Of a stretch of DNA of 42,743 bases, positions 9,139 to 18,810 are shown piece by piece. The stretch is from Candidatus Bathyarchaeota archaeon. GTDB lineage: Archaea; Thermoproteota; Bathyarchaeia; 40CM-2-53-6. Under the pieces are notes generated by a model. The model saw nothing but the letters and a program-made list of their open reading frames with translations. It was not told the DNA's origin and did no database searches. How positions within the stretch are numbered: the first letter of the stretch is position 1; each line of letters begins with the position of its first letter. Where the stretch lies: assembly GCA_005881695.1 (NCBI GenBank), contig VBBT01000106.1, forward strand, positions 1 through 42,743. Reading direction: 5' to 3'. The position numbers and the translations under genes are program-made.

Positions 9139-10131
9139 ATGACGATTGACGGATTGCGCGTACTAGTGACTGGCGGGTGTGGCTTCATCGGCTCTCACAT
9201 AACCCAAAGTCTCTCTAACAAAGGTGCGCAAGTAATTGCCTTTGATAACTTCAGTAGCGGATACAGGGAAAACCTTGAGGGACTGTCTGGAGACGTCCGA
9301 ATAATCCAGGGAGACATTATGGACTATCGCAAGCTCTCGCGGGCCTGCAAGGGGCTTGATGTAATTTCGCACCAGGCAGCACAACTGGAAATAACCAAGG
9401 CCCTGGCGGACCCCATTACGGATCTCAAGGTTAACACCGAGGGTACCCTTAATGTGTTTAGAGCAGCGGTCGAAAACGGCATCCGCAAGATTATCTACGC
9501 CTCCTCCGCGGGAGTGTACGGAGAAGCCCGGACGCTTCCCCAGACAGAAGAGCATCCGACTGACCCAAACTGGCCTTATGGCGTTAGCAAATTAGCCGGG
9601 GAAAAATACGCCGACATATACTCCAAATACTACGGAATCGAGATAAGCTGTCTCAGATACGGAATAGTGTACGGACCTAGAGAATGGTACGGAAGGGTAT
9701 TGACTCTATTCTTGCGAAGGGCCTTGGAAGGAAAGCCTCCAGTCTTATGGGGCGGGGACCAGATCAGAGACTTCATCTTCGTGACGGATGTCGTTGACTT
9801 CCATAATCGCCTATTAGAAGAGAGCGATCGAGCCGTGGGAGTTTTTAATGTGGGCTCCGGACAAGGAACCACCATAAGAAACCTGGCTGAACTTGTAGTA
9901 GAGACATATCACCTTGAGGAGCCCAAATACGAGGATACTGGGGAGGGAGAAATGTCTAAGGAAGTGAAGGGAAGGAAAAGGTTACCTCTAGAACTGAAGC
10001 GAATGGTTTTGGACAATTCCAAGGCAAAGAAACTAGGTTGGCGACCCGAAGTCTCTCTCATAGAAGGGATAAAGAAAGAGTACGCATGGCTCCAGAACAA
10101 CGTTCACAGATGGAAAGAATTGCGCTATTGA
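9139..10131 (+). CDS. NAD-dependent epimerase/dehydratase (UDP-glucose 4-epimerase-like, extended SDR)
   Basis: VLVTGGCGFIGSHI, AFDNFSSG, SSAGVYGE, YGVSKLAGEKY (YxxxK). Confidence 0.92.
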   Translation: MTIDGLRVLVTGGCGFIGSHITQSLSNKGAQVIAFDNFSSGYRENLEGLSGDVRIIQGDIMDYRKLSRACKGLDVISHQAAQLEITKALADPITDLKVNTEGTLNVFRAAVENGIRKIIYASSAGVYGEARTLPQTEEHPTDPNWPYGVSKLAGEKYADIYSKYYGIEISCLRYGIVYGPREWYGRVLTLFLRRALEGKPPVLWGGDQIRDFIFVTDVVDFHNRLLEESDRAVGVFNVGSGQGTTIRNLAELVVETYHLEEPKYEDTGEGEMSKEVKGRKRLPLELKRMVLDNSKAKKLGWRPEVSLIEGIKKEYAWLQNNVHRWKELRY

Positions 10132-10231
10132 CCTCCGATACGTCTGGGCCAACCCAGGCCGCGACCTGCTTCCCTAGCATTGCTCGGGTTTGGCGGCACC
10201 GCTCGCGCAGATTCGAAGGTCGTTCTTGCGA

Positions 10232-11302
10232 ATGAGCGAACTCCGAATCTGGATTGACATCATGACACCCAAGCAGGCCCTCTTCTTTACGCCTCTAGTA
10301 GAAGAGCTGAACAAGCTAGGACACCTGACATACCTCACTTCGAGGCATTACCGTGAGGTAGAGGGTTTAATCAAGAAATTGCCTCTCAACGTCTCCTTTA
10401 TTGGCAGACATGGAGGTGCCTCATTGCTTGGGAAGCTGGTTGCCAGCAGTGAGAGAATACGAGACCTAGCGGACCTAGTGCCGAGCTGGGCACCAAACCT
10501 CGCGGTGCATTTTGCTTCACCAGAATGCGCCAGAGTCGCCTATGGTCTCAAGATACCCCAAGTATGCATTTCCGACTGTCCACACACGGTTAACGTGAAC
10601 AAACTTACCCTACCCCTAGTAGACCATCTAATGACCCCATGGGTTATTCCATATCATGCCTGGAGGAATTATGGGGTCGACCGGAAGAAAATCGTCAGAT
10701 ACAAAGCTCTTGATCCAGCTGCTTGGCTAAAGCGCGGTAGCGTAGCTTCGATGGACCTCAAGGAGGTAGGAGCAGATCCCAGTAGGAAGACAATAACAGT
10801 CAGGTATGAAGAGAGTTACGCATCGTACCTTTTAGACAAGGACAAGGGCTGGGGAATCGGCGTTATCGACGCTCTCACTTCTCACTTCAAGGATCATAAC
10901 ATCATCGTGTTGGCCCGATATGAGGATCAGATATTGCAACTGGCGGAGAGGTATGGGGGTAAAATCATCTTGCCGCGAGAAATGTTGGATGGGGTTTCCC
11001 TCCTGAAAGCGTCTGATTTGTTCATCGGCATGGGTGGCACGATGACAATGGAAGCCGCGCTACTAGGAGTTCCCGCGGTATCGGCTTACCAAGGCGGGAA
11101 GCTGTATTACATCTCATACTTGGTCAAACAAGGGTTGATAGAGGAAACGAAGGAATTGAAACATTTGACGAAGATCGCGGAAACATTGCTGGTTGAAACT
11201 ACACAGAGAAAGCGGATCCGTGAGAAAGCTGAGGAAATACTCCAGAAGATGGAAGACCCCGTCACCAAGATTCTTAGCGTTGTTGAACGCGCGAGCCAAT
11301 AG
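10232..11302 (+). CDS. DUF354 family protein (GT-B-like, UDP-GlcNAc 2-epimerase/glycosyltransferase-like fold)
   Basis: MSELRIWIDIMTPKQALFFTPLVEELNKLGH...GGTMTMEAALLGVPAVSAYQG; ATG chosen downstream of the listed start at 10190. Confidence 0.82.
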   Translation: MSELRIWIDIMTPKQALFFTPLVEELNKLGHLTYLTSRHYREVEGLIKKLPLNVSFIGRHGGASLLGKLVASSERIRDLADLVPSWAPNLAVHFASPECARVAYGLKIPQVCISDCPHTVNVNKLTLPLVDHLMTPWVIPYHAWRNYGVDRKKIVRYKALDPAAWLKRGSVASMDLKEVGADPSRKTITVRYEESYASYLLDKDKGWGIGVIDALTSHFKDHNIIVLARYEDQILQLAERYGGKIILPREMLDGVSLLKASDLFIGMGGTMTMEAALLGVPAVSAYQGGKLYYISYLVKQGLIEETKELKHLTKIAETLLVETTQRKRIREKAEEILQKMEDPVTKILSVVERASQ

Positions 11303-11307
11303 AGAAT

Positions 11308-12666
11308 ATGAGCGATTCTACGTCTGCGTTGGCCGACAAGATCCGATCAAAGAGCGCGAAAGTATGCGTGGTAGGGCTTGGGTATGTTGGCGTCCCTCTA
11401 TCAGTCGCTTCCGCTCAAGCAGGCTTCCGTGTCGTCGGTGTAGATGTAGAAAAAGAAAAAGTCTCTATGATAAACGACGGAGTCTGCTACGTCGAGGACG
11501 CTTACAGCGAGGAGCAGCTTCCTGAGCTTGTCAAAGCCGGATCCATCAGGGCGACAGCAAGCCTGTCCGACGGGGCGGACGATTCCGATGTAATCCTCGT
11601 CTGTGTGCCAACGCCTCTTGATTCGAGAGGGGAACCGGACCTGTCCTATCTTCGGTCTGTAGGCAGGGGGCTCTCAAAGACACTTAAGCGATTCAAACTG
11701 ATTATTGTCGAGAGCACCAGCTTCCCGGGTACCACGAGAGACATTTTCTTGCCCTTGTTGGAACGGACCGGGAAGAAAGCGACGCTGGACTTTGCCCTCG
11801 TCTACTCTCCCGAACGAATCGACTATGGTAATGCGAAGTTCGGTGTCAGAAATATCCCAAAGGTGGTCGGAGGCATCGATGAGGAGTCGACTCGACTAGG
11901 GGCCGAATTCTACAAATCGATACTGGACGCTCCCGTCGTCACCGTAGGAAGCCCTTCAGTGGCGGAAGCAACTAAAATGCTGGAAAACATATTCCGCTAT
12001 GTGAATATCGCGTTAGTAAACGAGTTAGCAGTCCTTCACGAGATCTTGGGGGTTGACTTCGTCGAGGCGATAAATGCAGCCGCCACGAAACCATTTGGAT
12101 TCATGCCACACTATCCAGGTCCTGGGGTCGGAGGCCACTGCATTCCGAAGGACCCGTTTTATCTCGTTTTCAAAGCAAAACAAGCCGGATTCTCCCTGCG
12201 CCTTGTATCTGCCTCGAAGGCCGTCAACCAAATGATGCCAATTCATACGATTGAACGGTTGGCCAAGGCGCTGAGGGCCGGCAAGAAAAGTCTACCGAAC
12301 GCCACAGTAGTCATTTGGGGCCTTGCTTACAAAGGCGAAGTAAAAGATACTCGAAGAAGCCCTAGCTTAGAGCTTCTCGAACTCCTCAAACAATCCAGAG
12401 CAAGAATTCGGGTCTTTGATCCTTACGTTCCACGTGTTATAGTGGGAGGCAAGACTTACGAATCCAGCAGCACCGAAATCGAATCCGTCCGAGACGCGGA
12501 CGCACTCATGATCGCAACTGCACACAACGCATTTCGAACTGCCAACCTTTCGAAAATAAGGAGCCTTATGCGTGATAGACCTATCCTATACGATACAAGA
12601 AACCTTCGAACTAGGAGAGAATGCGAGGAAGCCGGATTCACTTACCTTGCAACAGGACGACCGTAG
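11308..12666 (+). CDS. Nucleotide-sugar dehydrogenase (UDP-N-acetyl-D-mannosaminuronate/UDP-glucose dehydrogenase family)
   Basis: CVVGLGYVGVPLSVASAQAGFRVVGVD, PGPGVGGHCIPKDPFYL catalytic Cys motif, GLAYKGEVKDTRRSP. Confidence 0.93.
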   Translation: MSDSTSALADKIRSKSAKVCVVGLGYVGVPLSVASAQAGFRVVGVDVEKEKVSMINDGVCYVEDAYSEEQLPELVKAGSIRATASLSDGADDSDVILVCVPTPLDSRGEPDLSYLRSVGRGLSKTLKRFKLIIVESTSFPGTTRDIFLPLLERTGKKATLDFALVYSPERIDYGNAKFGVRNIPKVVGGIDEESTRLGAEFYKSILDAPVVTVGSPSVAEATKMLENIFRYVNIALVNELAVLHEILGVDFVEAINAAATKPFGFMPHYPGPGVGGHCIPKDPFYLVFKAKQAGFSLRLVSASKAVNQMMPIHTIERLAKALRAGKKSLPNATVVIWGLAYKGEVKDTRRSPSLELLELLKQSRARIRVFDPYVPRVIVGGKTYESSSTEIESVRDADALMIATAHNAFRTANLSKIRSLMRDRPILYDTRNLRTRRECEEAGFTYLATGRP

Positions 12667-12691
12667 AATCATCATACGTCAGAAAAGGAAA

Positions 12692-12712
12692 CCGAGTCAA
12701 CACTTGACTCGG
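12692..12712. terminator. Perfect 9-bp inverted repeat CCGAGTCAA-CAC-TTGACTCGG, possible terminator or operator
   Basis: Read directly; lies about 26 bp after the dehydrogenase stop codon. Confidence 0.5.
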
Positions 12713-12783
12713 ATGAATCGAATTCACATTAACAGTTACCCTTATCCGAGAAGGCGTAGCGCTACATATTCCAAGGAATTGCG

Positions 12784-13062
12784 TTGAAGAGACGGTTGAT
12801 GGATATTCTCGCTTGCCCGATTGACAAACATTACCCCCTCGATCTACATGTATTCCAAGAGAAGGAAGAGATCGTCGAAGGATTACTTGTATGTTCCGAG
12901 TGCAGACGCTGGTATCCAATCATCGATGAGATACCGCAGCTACTTCCCGACGATTTACGCGAGCAGAGGGAAGAACTATCCTGGCTCAGCAAGTGGAAAG
13001 ATAACGCCCCACCTCAAGTGTTGAGGGAAGGAAAACCCTTCAACCTACAATTGTCACGCTGA
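12784..13062 (+). CDS. Trm112-family small zinc-binding protein
   Basis: MKRRLMDILACPIDKHYPLDLHVF...GLLVCSECRRWYPIIDEIPQLLPDDLR. TTG start. Confidence 0.85.
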   Translation: MKRRLMDILACPIDKHYPLDLHVFQEKEEIVEGLLVCSECRRWYPIIDEIPQLLPDDLREQREELSWLSKWKDNAPPQVLREGKPFNLQLSR

Positions 13063-13830
13063 AGAAACCGATTGGGTCCGTATCGGGACCTCGGGGAGAT
13101 CATACCAACGTTTCTTCTCCCCAACCTTGTCGCGCAATTTCCACCTGAACGACTTCGGGACCGTCTCAATCGCATGCAGAAGCTGGTTGATTCGGGCTTC
13201 GAGGATTTGCTTAGCTTCAGGTTCTATCTCATACTTCGAGAGGAAAGTCAGGAGCTTCCTTAGCGTTAGAGAGATGGTCTTGCATAATCCCCAATCGTCT
13301 GCACACAAAGTCGAAACATAGCGAGCATCAATTACCTCCCTATCTACGGAATCGATTCTTTCAACTACATCGTGGTCCTTTAGAATCGCGATTAGGTCTC
13401 GGATATCCTTCTCATTAGTTTCTACAACCTGGAGTTTCGTCAAGAGCAAGTCGGAGATAGGTATGGTATAGTCATCAAGAGTAAGCCTGTCTCCGAGATG
13501 AAGAGTATGGCACATTCTAAATACATCTAGGAAAATGTCTACCACCCTCAGATTCTTTGAGTCTTCGAAGATCAACCTAGTCGCACCATGGAGGGCGTTG
13601 AACCTTTGGTTAGGCTCATAGCCCAGATCCAAGAAAAGTTTCCTGATTTCCCGACCTTGTTTCTCTCTTCCGAAGAAATCTAGGTCGGGGTAAGACCTCT
13701 GGAGCGACCGGTGCGTTGCGCTCGGACAATGGTACTTAACGGCAACTCCGCCGAAGAGCCTAAGAATGATCCCCCTCTCCTTTGCTTCGTCCAGTACACG
13801 TTTGGCCTCATCAGATATTGCCGATTGCAT
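13054..13830 (-). CDS. Nucleotidyltransferase-like protein (AbiEii-like fold suspected)
   Basis: LRLFGGVAVKYHC...YPDLDFFG (GG...DxD pattern), DLLLTKLQVVETNEKDIRDLIAIL. Confidence 0.6.
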   Translation of the reverse strand: MQSAISDEAKRVLDEAKERGIILRLFGGVAVKYHCPSATHRSLQRSYPDLDFFGREKQGREIRKLFLDLGYEPNQRFNALHGATRLIFEDSKNLRVVDIFLDVFRMCHTLHLGDRLTLDDYTIPISDLLLTKLQVVETNEKDIRDLIAILKDHDVVERIDSVDREVIDARYVSTLCADDWGLCKTISLTLRKLLTFLSKYEIEPEAKQILEARINQLLHAIETVPKSFRWKLRDKVGEKKRWYDLPEVPIRTQSVSSA

Positions 13831-13963
13831 GATTGAGCAGCTGCTTCTATCCTACCCGAAGGATTGTAGTCTCGTTTCGTACTTAAATTTCGTAGAACCC
13901 CAGATGGTACGCCAACGATCACCCTAGACAATTTAAAGGGTTAGAGCTCTCCCTTTCTCAAGT

Positions 13964-14908
13964 TTGCCCAAGACCAGAATCATTTTCTCTTCGGACTTTC
14001 ATGGAAGCGACGTAGTTTGGAGAAAGTTCCTAAACTCCGCGTCTATGTTCAAGGCAAATGTCCTGCTGATGGGTGGAGATATGACGAGCAAGGTGATGGT
14101 TCCCATCGTACGTGAACTTGAAGGTGGTTACACGGCCAACTTTCTTGGCAAGAAGGTGAAAATTTCAGAAGAAGGACTTCCGGACCTTAAGAAGCAAATT
14201 CGTCAGCATTGTTACCTCCCCTACGTCTGCTCCATTGCAGAGGTCGAAAAGTTAAGCAAGCATCAGGAGTATGTCGAGAAAGTTTTCGAGGACTTGGAGG
14301 TGGAGATGGTGAAAGACTGGCTGTCGCTAATCCCAAGGAAAGCTCCCGATGCGAGAGTCATCATACACCCCGGAAACGACGATAAGTTCGTTCTTGACGA
14401 CGTGCTGAAAGATTCTCCAAGTGTAGTCTTTGCAGAGGAGTCAGTAGTCCAATTCGATAGCCTTCATGAGGGAGCCTGTGTTGGGTGGTCGAACCCAACC
14501 CCTTGGAACAGCCCGCGAGAGTGCACCGAAGAACAACTTTTGGAGAAATTAGAGAACACTGTGTCACAGTTAAAGTCCGTCGAGACATCGTGCTTCTGCT
14601 TCCATGTGCCCCCATACAATTCGACTATCGACATGGCTCCGAAACTTGATGCGACTCTCCGGCCAGTCTATGAGGGTGGGAGACCCGCGTTCATACCTGT
14701 CGGATCTAAGTCTGTAAGAAAGGTCATCGAAAAATACCAACCCCTGCTGGGACTACATGGCCATATTCACGAAAGCCCAGGCCTCGTAAAAATAGGGAAG
14801 ACCCAATGCATCAATCCCGGAAGCGAATATTCAGAGGGAATCCTACGGGCGTATATCATCGAGCTGGAAGATGGAAAGGCTAAGCGGCTTCAACGACTTG
14901 AGGGGTAG
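13964..14908 (+). CDS. Calcineurin-like metallophosphoesterase
   Basis: RIIFSSDFHGSDVVW, LLMGGDMTSK, IIHPGNDD, LLGLHGHIHESPGLVKIGKTQCINPGSEYSEG. Confidence 0.9.
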   Translation: MPKTRIIFSSDFHGSDVVWRKFLNSASMFKANVLLMGGDMTSKVMVPIVRELEGGYTANFLGKKVKISEEGLPDLKKQIRQHCYLPYVCSIAEVEKLSKHQEYVEKVFEDLEVEMVKDWLSLIPRKAPDARVIIHPGNDDKFVLDDVLKDSPSVVFAEESVVQFDSLHEGACVGWSNPTPWNSPRECTEEQLLEKLENTVSQLKSVETSCFCFHVPPYNSTIDMAPKLDATLRPVYEGGRPAFIPVGSKSVRKVIEKYQPLLGLHGHIHESPGLVKIGKTQCINPGSEYSEGILRAYIIELEDGKAKRLQRLEG

Positions 14909-15353
14909 TCTTTCTAATCCGAACTCCCGAGATCAGAGACTGGACATGGTCCCTAAACCTCTGAGGATCAGCATTAGTCTTGGAGATGGGAAGATCTACA
15001 TATTCACCTTCGACTGCCCTGTAGAGTCTCAGGTTAGGCTTACCGAACTGGTCTAACACCAAAGACACTAAACGAAAGCTCCTCCAAGATCCGGTTTCTG
15101 TCTCCCTCGACCCCTTGATTACGCTAAAAGAAATATCATCGAAGAGAATCTCGACATGAGACCGCTTAACGTAGATTAGTCGACCTGCCAAGAACCCGAG
15201 AGGAAATGCCCCACCGAGAAGTAGGATTTTCAAGGATCCGCCAGTGACATGGTTGTTCACGAGAAGTGTGTTGATTAGGAGGGCCGAGAGCAAAACGAAC
15301 GGCATGCTGTAGGACGCCAATACGGTTAGCTGAATCTTGGCTAGTTTCTCCAA
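14880..15353 (-). CDS. Membrane protein of unknown function, two predicted TM segments and a soluble C-terminal domain
   Basis: Open frame with two hydrophobic stretches (LASYSMPFVLLSALLINTLLV; LLLGGAFPLGFLAGRLIYV); overlaps the upstream ORF by 13 nt. Confidence 0.65.
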   Translation of the reverse strand: MEKLAKIQLTVLASYSMPFVLLSALLINTLLVNNHVTGGSLKILLLGGAFPLGFLAGRLIYVKRSHVEILFDDISFSVIKGSRETETGSWRSFRLVSLVLDQFGKPNLRLYRAVEGEYVDLPISKTNADPQRFRDHVQSLISGVRIRKTTPQVVEAA

Positions 15354-15874
15354 TGCTTGTTAGGCTCCAGAGCTTTCCTCAACTTCAATTGTTTTCCAAT
15401 GCTTCGTCCTACCTGATTGTTACTCAGAACGATCTGCTTTGACGAAGTGCTGGCAGCTGCGAGTCCGAGTTCCTTCCTATCATACCGAGAGACGAAGGAA
15501 ACGATTTGGGGGGATAAGGCCCTATCTGAAAGAACAACTAACCATGCCCACTGTAACTCGTCCTCATCAGTAACCTTGGTTACCGTCTCGATCCTCTTGC
15601 GAAGACTTTCGGTTGAGAGGAGAGTTTTCCCTTCATTGATACAGAAGAGTGAAACAGGGTAATTGGGAAGCACCGTCCAGGCGAAAAATCGAGAGAGGAA
15701 TAGGCCTTTGTTTCTCGTATTTCCCTTCGCGTAGATCGCGAAGGTCGTGTCATCAACCTTGTAGTCTCTGAAGAACTCTGTCAAATCGGCTATGAGACGC
15801 GATCCTCCTCGCAAGAGGTTTAGCTCAAAGGCGTCAACCGGTGATATCTGTTCAGACAATGAGCGACTCTGCAT
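15341..15874 (-). CDS. Hypothetical protein
   Basis: 177-aa ORF coupled to the following minus-strand membrane protein by a 13-nt overlap. Confidence 0.6.
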   Translation of the reverse strand: MQSRSLSEQISPVDAFELNLLRGGSRLIADLTEFFRDYKVDDTTFAIYAKGNTRNKGLFLSRFFAWTVLPNYPVSLFCINEGKTLLSTESLRKRIETVTKVTDEDELQWAWLVVLSDRALSPQIVSFVSRYDRKELGLAAASTSSKQIVLSNNQVGRSIGKQLKLRKALEPNKHWRN

Positions 15875-15998
15875 CTCGAAAGCACGCGACAGAATTAAGA
15901 CAATCGCTTTGTCGACTGAGGCAAGCTAAAAGGACATATCGAGTCAGCAAGTTGGAGATGCGAGGGTCCGGAGGGCAAAGCCCCCAGGACTAAACGCA

Positions 15999-17756
15999 TT
16001 ATTCAGGAGGTATTTGGGCGAAGATGGTTGAGTAGTTTATACCCCGCCTCATTCTGTGAATGTAGTATACAACTATGCCCAGTATTGCGACCACGATAGT
16101 AAAGATGACTGCCGATATGTCGCTGAGCAGAGTTGACGATGCCCAGTTTATCTGGGACAGGCCGAAGTCTGAGCCCTGCGGCCAGACAAACTCGTAGTCA
16201 ACGAAGAGATTAGCTCCGAAGCCAGCGAGTCCCAAGATGAGCATTCCCCACTTTCCACCCGGTTTGTAAGGTGCCGTGTCGAAAATTTGCCGTCTGCTAG
16301 CCCGAAGAGGAAGTATTACCAGCGATAGGGTGAACAAGGTAAAGAAGAATGAGTCATAGAAATCTGTTATTTGTACTCCACCTCCACTGCCCAATATAGC
16401 GGCTATCGCGGCATTCTTCCCAGGGTTCAAAGTGCCACCCGGGTCAAGTATCGTGGACTCCGAGAAGCAACCCAGAACAGCCACAATCCCGACAATGATC
16501 ACCGCATTAATAGGGGAGTGGAAGCGGTCATTGACATTCGCCAACGGAGCAGGCAGAACCCTGTCGAAGGACATGGCGAACAAGATTCTCGAGGCCGTGA
16601 GAATGAATGGAGGAATATCGTTTGCAACCCAAAACACTCCGAATATTACCAAGATTACGTTGGCAGATCCGAGATTGATTCCACTGCCAGCGAGTCCGGC
16701 TACGGTGGTGGTCCATAGTTTCACAGTAGGAAGACCCACGCTGGCAAGACTTACTTTTCCTCCATATGACAAGTAGCTCCAGGCTGTCAGCAGAGAGTAA
16801 GTATTATTCCCGACAGTAACTTGGCCGATTCCCTTGAGGGCATATGCCCCAACGAGAGATATACTCACATAGAGCGCGATGATTAGAACTGATGCAATAG
16901 CAAGCGTCTTTGGGAGCGCTTTATTGGCTTCCTTTATCTCCCCAGCAACGAAAGTCGAGGCAGCATACCCGATATACGCAAAATATGCTCCGATCAGGCA
17001 TGTGGTGAAGGCACCAGCATAACCTCCGATACCCGCAACCTGGCTTTGAAGGTTGTTTGTCAAAGTCGCGTTCGTTGCAGCGGCAACGTATTTGCCAGGC
17101 GTAACTCCGAGTACGTTCTGCATTCCTGAAAGAATCGTCGTGTTGTTCGCCTGACTGAGAAGTCCGAAGACATAGAACGTGAGAACGGCTGGAACCCAAA
17201 ACATCGCTTGGAGTAGAAGGCCTGTTAGTTTTACTCCGAAAACTCCTATCACGGTGAAAACCACTACGAGCAATAGCCCAACGAGGAAGAGGAACTCATC
17301 AGTAGGAATACCTGCAGGAGGTCCGAAGTTGAGACCAAATGCCACTGGACCCATTATGAAATAGAGGCCCTCGAACACGGCAACTGCGATTATCCCGAAA
17401 GACCAGGCAATGCTTAGGAATTCAAGCCAAGCGGCTAGAAACCCCCAAACCGGCCCAATGATTCTCGAAATTACGACGTATCCTCCTCCTGAACGAGGCA
17501 TTGCAGCGGCGAGAACGGAAACAGCGAGCACGGAGAGCAGAACTGCGATTCCACCAACAATGAACGCCATGGTCATTGGCGGAATCCCGGCCCAGTACTG
17601 GTTCTCTGGAAGCGGCGCCAACCCTGTGTACTGGAAAACTCGTTTTTGCCAACCTAGCCCGATTGTGTTAGCCATCACAATGATGATCGCAGTGATAGCT
17701 CCGATTTCCCTAACGAGGCCAGTTGCCTTTCGGACGAATAACTTCTCTTCTGCCAA
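15999..17756 (-). CDS. APC superfamily amino acid permease
   Basis: 585 aa, many TM segments; VREIGAITAIIIVMANTIGLG and PRSGGGYVVISRIIGPVWGFLAAW typical of APC transporters. Confidence 0.9.
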   Translation of the reverse strand: MAEEKLFVRKATGLVREIGAITAIIIVMANTIGLGWQKRVFQYTGLAPLPENQYWAGIPPMTMAFIVGGIAVLLSVLAVSVLAAAMPRSGGGYVVISRIIGPVWGFLAAWLEFLSIAWSFGIIAVAVFEGLYFIMGPVAFGLNFGPPAGIPTDEFLFLVGLLLVVVFTVIGVFGVKLTGLLLQAMFWVPAVLTFYVFGLLSQANNTTILSGMQNVLGVTPGKYVAAATNATLTNNLQSQVAGIGGYAGAFTTCLIGAYFAYIGYAASTFVAGEIKEANKALPKTLAIASVLIIALYVSISLVGAYALKGIGQVTVGNNTYSLLTAWSYLSYGGKVSLASVGLPTVKLWTTTVAGLAGSGINLGSANVILVIFGVFWVANDIPPFILTASRILFAMSFDRVLPAPLANVNDRFHSPINAVIIVGIVAVLGCFSESTILDPGGTLNPGKNAAIAAILGSGGGVQITDFYDSFFFTLFTLSLVILPLRASRRQIFDTAPYKPGGKWGMLILGLAGFGANLFVDYEFVWPQGSDFGLSQINWASSTLLSDISAVIFTIVVAILGIVVYYIHRMRRGINYSTIFAQIPPE

Positions 17757-18033
17757 GATGTCTCGTTAGAAGGGCTAATTCGCGCCCCGTTGTTAATTTA
17801 AGGCTTTGCAACAGCTTCAAAAATGGCTTCCGGGGAAGAATATGACAAAATCATGTTATGATCTAACCCCACATTTGGGGCACTCCTAGATACACCCGAG
17901 AGCTGTCTCCCACCGGCTTTATCGATCTTGCGCGAAAAGAAACGGATACGATTCGACTTAGACTCGGAGTGAATACCAATCGATTTGTACCGCAGATATC
18001 CTCTTAGCTCTCGATAGAAAAGACCAGGTCTCC

Positions 18034-18807
18034 TTGAGCGACAAGGTCGACGAAAATGTCCGACGAAGAGAAGTCCGATACGACAGAGAACGAAGAGTGA
18101 GGATAAAGTGGAGCGAGGACACAAAATCTCTCGAGGAGGTCTTCGACCGACGAACAATAATGACAGTTCTCAAAATGCTGAACACTGGTATATTGAAAGA
18201 ACTACACGGCGCAATGAAATCGGGAAAGGAGAGCAAGATCTACCACGGGATAGACCCCAAGGGCAAGGAAGTAGCCGTGAAGATCTTTCTAACAACATCC
18301 AACATATTCCGACATGGCCGATTGAAGTACATCCGAGGGGACCCTCGGTTCAAGGATATAGCGCACGACACGACATCTCTCGTAGATCAATGGGCATCGA
18401 AAGAGTACAAGAACCTCGAACTAGCAGACCATGCAGGAATATCGGTTCCGAAACCCATCCATGTAGAGAAGAATGTTCTGATTCTGGGATTTATCGGGAA
18501 GGATGGAATCCCCGCTCCGGTCCTTCGCGAGGTGCGGCTTCAGGCGGCAACGGATTGGTACAAGAAAATCATCGAGTTGATCAAGCAACTGTATGATAAG
18601 GCAAAGCTCGTGCATGGAGACCTCAGCGAGTACAATATAATGATCCCAGACGGATATCCCGTTCTAATTGACTTCGGGCAGGCGGTAACCACGGAGCACC
18701 CCGAAGCGCGAGCCTTCCTCGAAAGAGATATCGAGAACATTAATCACTATTTTGCCGGCCTCAGCGTCAGAACTCAATCTCCGGCGAGGATCATAGGAGC
18801 TCGATAG
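18034..18807 (+). CDS. RIO1-type serine/threonine protein kinase
   Basis: GAMKSGKESKIYHG, VAVKIF, VHGDLSEYNIMI, PVLIDFGQAV. TTG start. Confidence 0.93.
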   Translation: MSDKVDENVRRREVRYDRERRVRIKWSEDTKSLEEVFDRRTIMTVLKMLNTGILKELHGAMKSGKESKIYHGIDPKGKEVAVKIFLTTSNIFRHGRLKYIRGDPRFKDIAHDTTSLVDQWASKEYKNLELADHAGISVPKPIHVEKNVLILGFIGKDGIPAPVLREVRLQAATDWYKKIIELIKQLYDKAKLVHGDLSEYNIMIPDGYPVLIDFGQAVTTEHPEARAFLERDIENINHYFAGLSVRTQSPARIIGAR

Positions 18808-18810
18808 CAG

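Noticed and set aside
11193-11525. 110-aa plus ORF across the DUF354/UGDH junction
   Set aside because: Out-of-frame with two solid genes; Arg-rich shadow composition.
13054-15353. Possible toxin-antitoxin or defence island (AbiEii-like nucleotidyltransferase near unknown membrane genes)
   Set aside because: No AbiEi-like partner or other defence gene adjacent; neighbours are housekeeping-like, so a defence call would be speculation.
18108-18596. 162-aa plus ORF in the RIO1 region
   Set aside because: Alternative frame of the RIO1 gene without motifs.
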